64,000 nucleotides of DNA from Pseudarthrobacter enclensis (GCF_001457025.1 NZ_KQ758601.1:434001-498000); one strand, 5' to 3'; shown: positions 1 to 8,222, counted from the stretch's first letter. The notes: generated from the letters alone by a model not told the origin. Numbers and translations are program-made.

Positions 1-62
1 AACCTCGGACAATGAGCTACTACGGAACCAATGAGTACTGGGCAGAGCCTTATGCCGTCGAG

Positions 63-86
63 GTTGACCAAGTAGACTTGGTCAAC
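63..86. promoter_or_regulatory. Toxin-antitoxin operator palindrome over a leaderless promoter
   Basis: A perfect 10-base inverted repeat (GTTGACCAAG and its complement CTTGGTCAAC) with a 4-base spacer ends exactly one base before the antitoxin ATG. A TANNNT -10 element (TAGACT, 73-78) lies across the spacer and right arm, 8 bases before that ATG. Antitoxins of this type normally repress their own operon by binding such a dyad, so occupancy would block the -10. This position also argues for the start at 87 and not at 12. Confidence 0.75.
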
Positions 87-314
87 ATGGGGCAGTACAA
101 CGTCCAGGAAGCAAAAACTCGGCTTTCCGAACTTCTGAACCTCGTGGAACGGGGCGAGGATGTTGTCATCGCGAAAGCGGGACGCCCCGTAGCCCGGCTG
201 GTCAGGATCGAGCCTCCCACAAGGAGGGAACTTGGGTTCCTGACCCCCCTGCATATTCCGGATGCGTTCTATGAGCGGTGGACGGACGAAGAGATGGGGG
301 CTGCCGGGGAATGA
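87..314 (+). CDS. Phd/YefM-family antitoxin of a type II toxin-antitoxin pair
   Basis: A 75-residue protein beginning MGQYNVQEAKTRLSELL, the usual N-terminus of Phd/YefM antitoxins (strand-helix DNA-binding fold), with the typical GEDVVIAKAGRPVARLV core and a C-terminal acidic tail that would bind and block the toxin. An upstream in-frame ATG at 12 would add 25 residues, but these have no family similarity and their coding stretch contains the operator palindrome, so I chose 87. The stop overlaps the toxin start (ATGA at 311-314), indicating translational coupling. It should neutralise the adjacent PIN toxin and repress the operon. The family is clear; the exact subfamily (Phd, YefM or VapB-like) is not. 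Confidence 0.85.
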   Translation: MGQYNVQEAKTRLSELLNLVERGEDVVIAKAGRPVARLVRIEPPTRRELGFLTPLHIPDAFYERWTDEEMGAAGE

Positions 315-700
315 GGCTGCTCCTGGATACCCACGTATTTCTCTGGGCAATCGCTGAGCCAAAGCGGCTCTCCACCAAGTCACGGAACGCAATTTCCAAA
401 TTAGAGAACCAGGTCTTCGTCTCGCCGGTGACCGCCTATGAGCTGTCCTACAAGCACAAACTCGGAAAGCTTCCCGCCGGGTCCGCAATTACCGCAAGCT
501 TCGGGCGGCAGCTCGCTCACCTCTACGCCTCCGAGCTTCCAGTCAGCGCCTCCCATGGACTTGCCGCCGGACAGCTCGACTGGGACCACAAGGATCCCTT
601 TGACCGACTGCTGGCAGCTCAGGCCATGGTGGAGGGTTTCACCCTCGTCACCGCAGACGAGGACCTTCAAGCTTTCGAACCCGTGGCCACCTTGTGGTGA
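311..700 (+). CDS. VapC-type PIN-domain ribonuclease toxin
   Basis: A 129-residue PIN-domain protein. The four acidic residues expected for the Mg-dependent RNase centre are visible: D6 in RLLLDTHVFLW, E44 in AYELS, D98 in DPFDRLL and D116 in TADEDL. Length and motifs fit VapC toxins that pair with Phd/YefM-like antitoxins. The ATG overlaps the antitoxin stop by four bases; a GTG/ATG further upstream at 278 would add 11 unrelated residues. Toxins of this family cleave tRNA or rRNA; the target here cannot be told from sequence. Confidence 0.88.
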   Translation: MRLLLDTHVFLWAIAEPKRLSTKSRNAISKLENQVFVSPVTAYELSYKHKLGKLPAGSAITASFGRQLAHLYASELPVSASHGLAAGQLDWDHKDPFDRLLAAQAMVEGFTLVTADEDLQAFEPVATLW

Positions 701-725
701 CCGTTAGGAGGGCGGGCCGGCCGCG

Positions 726-731
726 TAAGAT
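726..731 (+). promoter_or_regulatory. -10 element of a leaderless promoter
   Basis: TAAGAT ends 6 bases before the GTG start of the LysE-type gene and there is no Shine-Dalgarno sequence in between. Transcription would begin at or next to the start codon. Confidence 0.5.
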
Positions 732-737
732 TGGTCA

Positions 738-1361
738 GTGCAGTTTTCCCTTTGGCTCGCCCTTGCCGGCGCCGGCGCCCTGATCAGTTTCACCCCCGGA
801 GCCGGAGCCATCAACACGATGAGCAACTCCCTGAACGCCGGTTTCCGCCGCTCCATCTGGGGCATCCTGGGCCAGCAGGCGGCACTGGTGGTCCACGTCC
901 TCATCGTGGCGCTGGGCGTTGGCGTGCTGGTGGCCGGTTCACCCCTGGCCTTCAACATCATCCGCTACGCCGGCGCCGCCTACCTGGTGTACCTGGGCAT
1001 CCGGCAGTTCCTCAGCAAGCCGGCTATCCAGGAGGAACAGGCCGCCGCCCTGCGCTTTGAGCCTGCCGGTTCCATTTTCCGCCGCGGCTTCTGGGTCAAC
1101 CTGCTCAATCCCAAGGCCATCGTGTTCTTCCTGGCCTTCACGCCGCAGTTCATCCGCCCGGACCAGCCGATCGTCACCCAGTACGCCGTCCTCACCGCCA
1201 CCATCGTGGCCATCGACATCCTGGTGATGTGGTTCTTCTTCGCCGCCGCGGCGCGCTCCTTCCAGCGGTTCACCCAGACCGAACGGGGACAACTGGTCCT
1301 CAGCAAGGTTTTCGGCGTCCTGTTCGTCGCGGTTGGGATCCTGCTGGCCTTCATCCACTGA
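738..1361 (+). CDS. LysE/RhtB-family amino acid exporter
   Basis: A 207-residue hydrophobic protein with about six membrane segments. The N-terminal region with SFTPGAGAINTMSNSL and the block GYxxG-like YAGAAYLVYLGIRQFL, followed by NLLNPKAIVFFLAFTPQFI, are typical of LysE/RhtB exporters. Such proteins expel amino acids or their analogues by secondary transport; the substrate is unknown. It starts with GTG directly after a TANNNT element, so it is probably translated from a leaderless mRNA. It stands alone between the toxin-antitoxin pair and the phosphatase. Confidence 0.88.
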   Translation: MQFSLWLALAGAGALISFTPGAGAINTMSNSLNAGFRRSIWGILGQQAALVVHVLIVALGVGVLVAGSPLAFNIIRYAGAAYLVYLGIRQFLSKPAIQEEQAAALRFEPAGSIFRRGFWVNLLNPKAIVFFLAFTPQFIRPDQPIVTQYAVLTATIVAIDILVMWFFFAAAARSFQRFTQTERGQLVLSKVFGVLFVAVGILLAFIH

Positions 1362-1529
1362 CCCCTGCATCCCTGAGCCCTGGTACCGGATCATCCGGGT
1401 CAGGGGGCCGCTGCACACCGGCCGGCATCCCCAACCTTGCCCCTTACCCCTGGCGGACTTTCGTCATGCATCTTTACAAACCCGTCAACTATTGTGAATC
1501 GCCGCTGGCCAACCGTGCCCAGAAAGCGC

Positions 1530-2081
1530 ATGCTTAGACGCATGAACTCAACGTCGAGCCCATACCGCGTCATTGCCGTTTGTACCGGCAATATTTGCCG
1601 GTCCCCCATGGCGGAAATGATGCTGCGGGCGGCCCTGGAACGCGAAGGGCTGGATGACGTCGTGGCGGTGGATTCCGCCGGCACCACCGGCTACGAGGCC
1701 GGCCGGCCCATCGATCCCCGCGCCGCGCGGAGGCTGGCCGTCACCCAGCTCGCCTCGGACCAGCACGTTGCGCGGGAATGGATGCATTCCTGGTTCCGGG
1801 AGCGGGACCTGATCCTCGCCCTGGACATCGACCACTACGCCTGGCTCAGCCAGGCAGCCCCGGACAGGGAATCGCTGGAGAAAATCCGGATGCTCCGGAG
1901 CTTCGATCCCGCCATGGCCGGCCGGGACCTCCTGGACCAGGGCATCGAGGACCCCTGGTACGGCGGGATCGCGGACTTCGACGCCGTCTGGCACCAGATC
2001 CACACCGCACTGCCCGGCCTGGTGGGCCATATCAAGGCGGCGGTGGCAGCGAACCTGCAACTGGAGCGGCAGCCACACTGA
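1530..2081 (+). CDS. Low-molecular-weight protein tyrosine phosphatase
   Basis: A 183-residue LMW-PTP. The phosphate-binding loop is VCTGNICRSP (nucleophile C18, R24, S25) and the general acid sits in the motif EDPWYG near the C-terminus. Such enzymes dephosphorylate tyrosines in proteins, often those controlling polysaccharide export. The frame is open upstream to 1437, but only the ATGs at 1530 and 1542 are close to the conserved core; AGAAAG precedes 1530. The C-terminal helix is followed after 19 bases by the PabB fusion, which however has its own promoter-like element. Confidence 0.9.
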   Translation: MLRRMNSTSSPYRVIAVCTGNICRSPMAEMMLRAALEREGLDDVVAVDSAGTTGYEAGRPIDPRAARRLAVTQLASDQHVAREWMHSWFRERDLILALDIDHYAWLSQAAPDRESLEKIRMLRSFDPAMAGRDLLDQGIEDPWYGGIADFDAVWHQIHTALPGLVGHIKAAVAANLQLERQPH

Positions 2082-2087
2082 AAAAGG

Positions 2088-2093
2088 TACGCT
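2088..2093 (+). promoter_or_regulatory. -10 element of a leaderless promoter
   Basis: TACGCT lies 7 bases before the ATG of the PabB fusion, without a Shine-Dalgarno sequence between them. Confidence 0.45.
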
Positions 2094-2100
2094 CTACTCC

Positions 2101-4182
2101 ATGAGCCCAGCCCCCGTCATCATCGCCATTGACGGACGCTCGGGCGCCGGCAAGACCACCCTTGCCGTGGAGCTCGCCGCACAGCTGCGCGCCCACCACA
2201 AGGTGTCGCTGTTCCACCTCGAGGACATCTACCCGGGCTGGAACGGCCTGGCCGCCGGGATCGAACGCTACGTCAGCACCGTCCTCGGCCCGCTCAGCCG
2301 CGGCGAGGCCGCCACCTGGACCAGCTGGGACTGGGAACGGCATTACGACGGCGAAACCCGGGTCACGTTGCCGGCCGAGATCGTCATCGTGGAGGGCGTT
2401 GGTGCTGCCGCGGCCGCCGCCCGTCCCCTGCTGAGTGCCGTCATCTGGGCGGACTCCCCGGAGGAAGTGCGGCGCACGCGCGCCCTGCAGCGCGACGGCG
2501 CCACCTATGAACCGTACTGGGACCAGTGGGCAGCACAGGAGGCTGACTGGCTGGCCGCCGATGATGTGCCTGCCGGCGCCGATCTCCGGGTCCGGAACGT
2601 GGCGGACGGCAGCGCCCCGGGGGACGTGCTGCACCTCCTGCCGTACCTCCCTGCCCTGGCCCCGGTCCTGGCGCCGGAACTCCCGGGCCGGCGCGGCCTC
2701 CGCCTGCTCGCCGAGCGCCTGGAGGCGAGGCCGGACCCCGCCGGACTGTTCGCCTCCCTGTACGGCCGCTCCGCCAACGCCGTCTGGCTCGATTCCTCCA
2801 ACGCCGACACTGCTGCCCGTCCCGGATCCACGGATCCCACTGCACTCACCGCCGCCGCCCGCAGCCGCTTCAGCATCCTGGCGGACGACGGCGGGAGCTT
2901 CGGGCAGGCAGTGGCGCACGCCTCCGGGACCAGCACCATCACCGCCGGTTCGGCCACAGCCACCGTCCCCGGGCCGTTCTTCCGCTGGCTTGATTCCGTG
3001 TGGGGACGCAGCGCCGTCGAGGCTCCGGAGACCTACCCGGGGGATTTCACCCTGGGGTGGCTGGGCTACCTTGGGTATGAGCTGAAACGCGAGACCGGCG
3101 GCGCGGACGTCCGGGCATCCACCCCTGATGCGGCGCTGATCTGCGCCGGCAGGGCCGTGGTCCTGGACCACGCCGAGGGTGCTGCATGGCTGCTGGCGCT
3201 CGACGCGCCGGACGCTGCCGCCTGGCTGGACACGGCGCGGGCGGCAGTCCTTGCGGCAGCCGGGGCGGCAGGCACCCCACCCGCCTCCGCCGGCGGCAGC
3301 ACCGGCGTCGGACGCGGCGCAATCCCCGCCTTCAGCAGCCGGGACAGCGGCTCCGCCTACCGCGGAAAGATCCTTGCCGCGCAGGGCGAAATCGCCGAGG
3401 GCAACACCTACGAGGTCTGCCTCACCACCACCCTGGAAGCCAGGGTGGCAACCGGCTCCTTCGACGCCTGGGGCGCCTACCTGGCGCTGCGCCGGCGCAA
3501 CCCGGCGCCCTTCGCCAGCTACCTCCGGCTGGGCGGGGTCACCGTGGCAAGCACGTCACCCGAACGGTTCCTGCGGATCGCGTCCGACGGCGGCATGCGC
3601 GCCGAGCCCATCAAGGGCACCCGCCGCCGGGCTGCCGACGCCGCAGAAGACGCCGCGCTCCGCACGGACCTTGCCACCTCGCTGAAGGACCGCGCCGAGA
3701 ACATCATGATCGTGGACCTGCTGCGGAACGACCTCAGCCATTTCGCCGTACCGGGCTCGGTCACCGTGAGCCGGCTGTGCGCCATCGAAAGCTACGCCAC
3801 CGTCCACCAGATGGTGAGCACCATTGACGCGCAGCTGCTGCCCGGCTCGTCGCGCGCCGAGGCCGTGGCGGCGTGTTTTCCCGCCGGTTCCATGACCGGG
3901 GCCCCCAAGATCAGCACCATGGCCATCCTGGACCGGCTGGAAGCGGGCCCGCGCGGCGTCTATTCGGGCGCCGTCGGGTACTTCTCGTTGAACGGGGCCA
4001 CCGACCTTGCCGTGGCCATCCGGACACTGGTGGTCAGCGCCGGAGGCGACGGTACGGCGGAGCTGTCCCTCGGCGTCGGCGGCGCCATCACCTCCGACTC
4101 GGTTCCGGACGACGAGTATGAGGAGATCCGGACCAAGGCGTTCGGGGTGCTGTACACGCTCGGCGCCGAGTTCCCCGGCTGA
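2101..4182 (+). CDS. pabB: P-loop kinase-like domain fused to aminodeoxychorismate synthase component I (PabB)
   Basis: A 693-residue fusion. Residues 1 to about 185 are a P-loop NTPase of the uridine-kinase type, with Walker A GRSGAGKTT at 12-20 and a hydrophobic Walker-B-like strand ending in EG (near residue 100). Residues from about 200 to 693 form a chorismate-binding enzyme. The signature PIKGTRRR (near residue 503) carries the Lys typical of PabB; anthranilate synthase has Ala there. DLLRNDLSHF, MTGAPKIST and DEYEEIRTKAFG are also intact. PabB turns chorismate plus ammonia into 4-amino-4-deoxychorismate for folate; the PabA glutaminase is not encoded nearby. The PabC-like lyase lies 1.6 kb downstream beyond a reversed gene. 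The job of the kinase domain is unknown; its Walker A looks functional. Confidence 0.88.
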   Translation: MSPAPVIIAIDGRSGAGKTTLAVELAAQLRAHHKVSLFHLEDIYPGWNGLAAGIERYVSTVLGPLSRGEAATWTSWDWERHYDGETRVTLPAEIVIVEGVGAAAAAARPLLSAVIWADSPEEVRRTRALQRDGATYEPYWDQWAAQEADWLAADDVPAGADLRVRNVADGSAPGDVLHLLPYLPALAPVLAPELPGRRGLRLLAERLEARPDPAGLFASLYGRSANAVWLDSSNADTAARPGSTDPTALTAAARSRFSILADDGGSFGQAVAHASGTSTITAGSATATVPGPFFRWLDSVWGRSAVEAPETYPGDFTLGWLGYLGYELKRETGGADVRASTPDAALICAGRAVVLDHAEGAAWLLALDAPDAAAWLDTARAAVLAAAGAAGTPPASAGGSTGVGRGAIPAFSSRDSGSAYRGKILAAQGEIAEGNTYEVCLTTTLEARVATGSFDAWGAYLALRRRNPAPFASYLRLGGVTVASTSPERFLRIASDGGMRAEPIKGTRRRAADAAEDAALRTDLATSLKDRAENIMIVDLLRNDLSHFAVPGSVTVSRLCAIESYATVHQMVSTIDAQLLPGSSRAEAVAACFPAGSMTGAPKISTMAILDRLEAGPRGVYSGAVGYFSLNGATDLAVAIRTLVVSAGGDGTAELSLGVGGAITSDSVPDDEYEEIRTKAFGVLYTLGAEFPG

Positions 4183-4203
4183 CGCCCTACAACGGCCCGG
4201 GGA

Positions 4204-5679
4204 TTACTGGACGGTGGCCGTCAGCCTGGCCACGTTGTCCACGTAGCGGGCGGCGAGCGGCCGTTTCAGCCAGTCCTCCAGGATGAGTTCGTGGGAGATG
4301 TCCCGGTAGGTGTCCTCCACGGCCCGCATCTTGGTGACGATGTCCTCGCCCAGCAGCATGACGGACACCTCGAGGTTCAGCGAGAACGAGCGCATGTCCA
4401 TGTTGCTTGATCCCAGGACGGCCACCTCGTCGTCGATGGTGAAGTGCTTGGCATGGAGCACGAACGGCGCCTTGTACAGGTAGATGCGCACCCCCGCCTC
4501 CAGCAGCGCCTCATAGTAGGACTGCTGGGCGTGGTGGACCAGGAACTGGTCGCCTTTCTCGGAGACGAACAATTCAACGTCCACTCCGCGCTGGGCCGCC
4601 GTGGTGATGGCGTACAGCAGGGAGTCATCCGGGACGAAGTACGGGCTGCAGATGGAAATCCGGTGCTGCGCCGAGTAGATCAGGGTGTTGAACAGCCGCA
4701 GGTTGTTCTCAGTGCTGAATCCCGGGCCGCTGGGCACCACCTGGGCCGTGATGGCTCCGGGGTGCGGATCGGAGGGAAGCTGCAGCTGGTGTTCCAGCGA
4801 CTCGTCCGTCTCGCCGAGCCAGTCGGTGGCGAACACGACGTTCAGGGTGGTCACGATGGGGCCGCGCAGGCAGGCCATCAGCTCCACCCATTCGCGGCCC
4901 GCCTTGCGGTGGCGCGGGTTGTTGTAGGACGGCTCGATCAGGTTTTGTGAGCCGGTGAAGGCCACCTCCCCGTCCACCACCATGATCTTGCGGTGGTTCC
5001 GCAGGTCCGGGCGCCGCCACTGGCCGTGGATGGGAAGGAGCGGCAGCATCCTCTTCCACTGGATCTTCCCGGCCTTCAACCGGTCAAGCAGGTTCTTGTA
5101 GCCCTTGATGCGCAGCGTGCCGATGTGGTCGAACAGCAGCCGGACTTCCACCCCGCGTTCGGCCGCTTCCTCCATCGCCGTGATGAGGTCGTCCGTGACG
5201 TGGTCCGAGCTCATGATGTAGAACTCGGCGTTCACGTATTTCCTGGCCTTACGGACCGCCTGGGTCATGGCCAGGATGGAGTCCGGGTATCCGGGGATCA
5301 GCTCCACGGTATTGCCGTCCACCATGGGCAACGACCCCAGCCGCCGGTTCAATTCCGCGGCGGACTTCACCCATTCCGGGCCGGGATAGTCGCTTTCGAC
5401 GTCGGCGAGCGGCGTGACCCCCGCGCGCACCCTGTCGTTGACCAGCTGCTGCTGTTCGCGGCGCCGGCTGGAGAGCTTGAAGTTCCCGAACAGCAGGAAC
5501 AGGATGATGCCCACGAAGGGAACAAAGAAGATGCCCAGCAGCCACGCCATCGCCGTGGTGGGCCGCCGGTTTCCCGGGATGATGCCAATGGCCAGCACCC
5601 TAATGGCGAGATCGGCCACGCCAAGGATCACCACAACCCACATCGGCGCGGTGCCGGCAAGCGAAAAAGGCCACAACAC
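4204..5679 (-). CDS. cls: Cardiolipin synthase, phospholipase D type
   Basis: A 491-residue membrane enzyme. Two N-terminal transmembrane segments (residues about 10-65, PLDc_N type) are followed by two HxKxxxxD catalytic motifs: NHRKIMVVDG near residue 228 and LHAKHFTIDD near residue 409, each with the downstream GSxN. Enzymes of this type condense phosphatidylglycerol or related lipids to cardiolipin at the cytoplasmic membrane. Start is a GTG; a GTG-TTG pair follows a G-rich stretch. It is convergent with the PabB fusion and divergent from the PabC gene, thus separating the two folate genes. Confidence 0.9.
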   Translation of the reverse strand: MLWPFSLAGTAPMWVVVILGVADLAIRVLAIGIIPGNRRPTTAMAWLLGIFFVPFVGIILFLLFGNFKLSSRRREQQQLVNDRVRAGVTPLADVESDYPGPEWVKSAAELNRRLGSLPMVDGNTVELIPGYPDSILAMTQAVRKARKYVNAEFYIMSSDHVTDDLITAMEEAAERGVEVRLLFDHIGTLRIKGYKNLLDRLKAGKIQWKRMLPLLPIHGQWRRPDLRNHRKIMVVDGEVAFTGSQNLIEPSYNNPRHRKAGREWVELMACLRGPIVTTLNVVFATDWLGETDESLEHQLQLPSDPHPGAITAQVVPSGPGFSTENNLRLFNTLIYSAQHRISICSPYFVPDDSLLYAITTAAQRGVDVELFVSEKGDQFLVHHAQQSYYEALLEAGVRIYLYKAPFVLHAKHFTIDDEVAVLGSSNMDMRSFSLNLEVSVMLLGEDIVTKMRAVEDTYRDISHELILEDWLKRPLAARYVDNVARLTATVQ

Positions 5680-5737
5680 GAGTTAACCCCCGGGAAGACA
5701 GGCTCCCGGCGGACGGTTTCCTCCCGGGGCGCTCCGC

Positions 5738-5770
5738 CCAGCTTATCCGCGCCGCCCCGCACTAAGCTGG
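5738..5770. promoter_or_regulatory. Leaderless pabC promoter with flanking inverted repeat
   Basis: An 8-base perfect inverted repeat, CCAGCTTA (5738-5745) and TAAGCTGG (5763-5770), separated by 17 bases. The right arm contains the -10 element TAAGCT (5763-5768), 6 bases before the pabC ATG. It lies in the divergent region between cls and pabC, so a bound protein could act on either gene. No regulator is evident. Confidence 0.4.
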
Positions 5771-5774
5771 AGCC

Positions 5775-6704
5775 ATGAGCTCTCCCGCCCCTGTTGTCCT
5801 CGTTTTCCTTGACCCCGCATTCCCCGACGGCCGGCTCGCTGACGCGTCCCGGCCGCAGCTGATGGTCACGGACCAGGGGGCAACCCGCGGCGACGGCATC
5901 TTCGAGACGATGCTCGCGGTGGGCGGCTCCGTCCGAAAGCTGCAGGCACACCTGGACCGCCTGGGTGGATCCGCTGAGGCACTGGACCTGGCCATTCCGG
6001 GCCAGGACGCGTGGCGCCGGGCCATTGCCACGGGTATCGCCACACACCGGGACCAGCACCCCGCACCCACAGCCGGGGAAGACGAGCTGGTAGTCAAACT
6101 GGTGGCCACCCGCGGTGTGGAGGGGGCAGCTTCCCCCACCGCCTGGGTGCAGGTGTCCGCCGCGGGCGCCGCCGGGCGCCGGCAGCGCGAAACAGGCCTC
6201 GATGTGATCTTCCTCGACCGGGGCTACGACAGCGACGTCGCCGAGCGTGCGCCGTGGCTGCTCCTGGGCGCCAAGACCCTGTCCTACGCGGTGAACATGG
6301 CGGCGCTGCGCCATGCCCGCAAGCAGGGGGCGGACGACGTCATCTTCCTCTCGTCCGACGGCCGGGTCCTGGAAGGCCCCACGTCAACGGTGCTGCTGGC
6401 CCATGTGGAAAAGTCCGACGACGGATCAACCGTCAAGCGCCTCATCACACCGCAGCTGGACAGCGGCATCCTTCCGGGGACCTCCCAGGGTGCCCTGTTC
6501 ACCGCCGCCAAGGCAGCTGGCTGGGAGCTGGGCTACGGACCGCTGGAGCCGCAGGACCTGCTGGACGCGGACGCCGTATGGCTGATCTCCAGCGTCCGGC
6601 TGCTGGCCCCGGTCAACCGGATCGACGGCAAGGACATCGGAACGCCTGCGCTGCGGAAAGAACTGACGGCCGAACTGACCGGACTGTATGCCGGAATCGA
6701 GTAA
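5775..6704 (+). CDS. pabC: Aminodeoxychorismate lyase-like PLP enzyme (fold type IV)
   Basis: A 309-residue class IV pyridoxal-phosphate enzyme. The cofactor lysine is in GAKTLSYAVNM (near residue 167), and the EGPTSTV phosphate-binding loop and the C-terminal SSVRLLAPV region match PabC/branched-chain aminotransferase relatives. The likely reaction is removal of pyruvate from aminodeoxychorismate to give para-aminobenzoate. Position near the PabB fusion supports PabC and not a transaminase, but the two families cannot be separated with certainty by eye. It probably has a leaderless transcript. Confidence 0.82.
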   Translation: MSSPAPVVLVFLDPAFPDGRLADASRPQLMVTDQGATRGDGIFETMLAVGGSVRKLQAHLDRLGGSAEALDLAIPGQDAWRRAIATGIATHRDQHPAPTAGEDELVVKLVATRGVEGAASPTAWVQVSAAGAAGRRQRETGLDVIFLDRGYDSDVAERAPWLLLGAKTLSYAVNMAALRHARKQGADDVIFLSSDGRVLEGPTSTVLLAHVEKSDDGSTVKRLITPQLDSGILPGTSQGALFTAAKAAGWELGYGPLEPQDLLDADAVWLISSVRLLAPVNRIDGKDIGTPALRKELTAELTGLYAGIE

Positions 6705-6749
6705 GTGAAACAACTGGTGAAGTCCCTTTTGTGAGTGCAGGTTCGCCCG

Positions 6750-6755
6750 TAAGGT
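6750..6755 (+). promoter_or_regulatory. -10 element of a leaderless promoter
   Basis: TAAGGT is 7 bases before the ATG at 6763, and no ribosome binding site is present. Confidence 0.45.
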
Positions 6756-6762
6756 GTGGACC

Positions 6763-7227
6763 ATGGACTCGCTCAAGCTGCCAATCGAAAACCTTTCCTT
6801 CGACGACTGCTGGGAACTTCTTGAGGACGACACGCTGGGCAGGCTCGCCATCGTGGTGGACGGTCATCCGGAGGTCTTCCCGGTCAACTACGTCGTGCAC
6901 CGCCGCAGCATCGCTTTCCGTACCGCAGCGGGCTCCAAGCTGTGGGGTGCCATGATGGAACGTCCGGCAGCCCTGGAGATAGACGGCTACGACCCCGCCA
7001 CCGAGCTCGCATGGAGTGTGGTGGTCCGGGGCGACACCCAGGTCATCGAGGACCAGGAGGACATGGACGCCGTGGACAGCCTGGGCCTTGAACCGTGGCA
7101 GCCCGGCGAGAAGTCAAACTACATCCGACTGAACGCCAAGGCCCTGACGGGACGGCGGTTCCAGGTGAACCGCCCGGATGTCTGGAACACCCGGCTGCAG
7201 GACCGGCGGCGCGCGTCCTTCGAATAG
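6763..7227 (+). CDS. Pyridoxamine 5'-phosphate oxidase-family flavin-binding protein
   Basis: A 154-residue split-barrel protein of the PNPOx-like family. It has the N-terminal DCWELLEDDTLGRLAIVVDG motif region (CWELL...GRLA) and FRTAAGSKLWGAM, as in actinobacterial FMN- or F420-binding proteins of about 140-160 residues. Specific substrate unknown; relatives bind flavin, F420 or haem and reduce small molecules. A GTG at 6754 is in frame but lies within the -10 region, so the ATG at 6763 was chosen. Confidence 0.82.
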   Translation: MDSLKLPIENLSFDDCWELLEDDTLGRLAIVVDGHPEVFPVNYVVHRRSIAFRTAAGSKLWGAMMERPAALEIDGYDPATELAWSVVVRGDTQVIEDQEDMDAVDSLGLEPWQPGEKSNYIRLNAKALTGRRFQVNRPDVWNTRLQDRRRASFE

Positions 7228-7254
7228 GCCGCGCGAACCTGCTACCGGGCGTAC

Positions 7255-7965
7255 TTACATCGAGGCGGAGTCCTGCTGTCGCTTGAGCTGGCTTTCGAGC
7301 CCGGCCAGCAGGATGCTGATCCCCTGGTCCAACTCCTCGGCGCCGTCGTACTCAACCAATGCCGGCGCCAGGGACCGCAGCCGCGGGAACTCCTTCGGGG
7401 GCAACCGGTGGAGCCCAAGCCGGAGCAGCGCTTCGTTCTCATCCGGGTCCACGATGTACTCCTGAAGCTCATTGAGGATGTGGCCGTAAAGGAATCCGTA
7501 GTAAGCCCGGTAGACGTGCAGTGCGTCCGGAGCACGGAAGCCTGCCTTGACCAGCAGGGACAGGATCTGCTCCAAAGGCCGGAGGGTGCCCAGCGGCCGC
7601 AATCCCAGCGGCGTTGACAGCGGGCGGGTGACCAGCAGCGGAACCACATTGGGGTGCCGCAGTGCCAGCAGCCGCAGGTCGTGGGCCAGCGTCCGGAGTT
7701 GGCCTTTCCAGTCCGGGTCCGACGGTGTGAGGGACAAGTCATCGAGCACGAGCTCGGCAACGCCGTCCAGCAAAGCGGCGCGGTTTTCCGCGTAGCGGTA
7801 AAGGCCCATGGGGTCCCGGCCCAATTCCTGGCCCAGGCGCCGCATGGTCAGCGAATCCGCGCCGTCGGCATCCACGATTTCAAGGGCCTTGGCCAGCACC
7901 GCCTCCCTGGTGAGGCGCGGCTTGCCGGGGGTCTGCGTCCCGGCTCCGGTGTCTGGGGTGGCCAT
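7255..7965 (-). CDS. TetR-family transcriptional regulator
   Basis: A 236-residue regulator from the ATG at 7965, which has AAGGACG at the right distance; in-frame starts at 7989 and 8019 lack one. The N-terminal helix-turn-helix (LTREAVLAKALEIVDADG through LTMRRLGQELGRDPMGLYRY) is TetR-type, and the C-terminal part resembles the ligand-binding TetR_C domain of Tet-repressor relatives. The ligand is unknown. Two dyads upstream (8061-8090) look like its operators, so it probably represses itself and perhaps the divergent small gene at 8223. Confidence 0.88.
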   Translation of the reverse strand: MATPDTGAGTQTPGKPRLTREAVLAKALEIVDADGADSLTMRRLGQELGRDPMGLYRYAENRAALLDGVAELVLDDLSLTPSDPDWKGQLRTLAHDLRLLALRHPNVVPLLVTRPLSTPLGLRPLGTLRPLEQILSLLVKAGFRAPDALHVYRAYYGFLYGHILNELQEYIVDPDENEALLRLGLHRLPPKEFPRLRSLAPALVEYDGAEELDQGISILLAGLESQLKRQQDSASM

Positions 7966-8060
7966 GGTGCCCGTCCTTGCGTCATTCATGCACGCCCGCA
8001 CATCCAGCAGGAGAGGCACTGGGCCTGTGGGGCCGTACCCGGCGGGGCATTGCTTGTGTT

Positions 8061-8090
8061 GTAGTCTACGGGTAAAGTCTACAGTGTAGA
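8061..8090. promoter_or_regulatory. Two TetR-operator-like dyads
   Basis: A perfect 13-base dyad, TCTACA-G-TGTAGA (8078-8090), and a shorter one, GTAG-T-CTAC (8061-8069), lie in the divergent region between the TetR gene and the gene at 8223. The symmetric CTACA/TGTAG half-sites are typical of TetR-family operators. Assignment to the neighbouring TetR is inference from position. Confidence 0.6.
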
Positions 8091-8222
8091 TAAGGCAAAT
8101 ATTCAGCCCGAAAGACCCTTTTTGGGGCCATTTACCCTCCGCCGCCCCGTGCAGGGCGTGTGGGAGGTTTGCCGCTATAGCCGAATGGCGACAACCACTG
8201 CACTGAGCGAAGGGAAGCCATC

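Noticed and set aside
12..86. N-terminal extension of the antitoxin from the ATG at 12
   Set aside because: The extra 25 residues are unlike the family and their coding region holds the operator palindrome and a -10 element.
1386..1398. CCGGAT-C-ATCCGG dyad before the phosphatase gene
   Set aside because: Short GC-rich dyad that is likely by chance in this base composition; no regulator or promoter elements fit around it.
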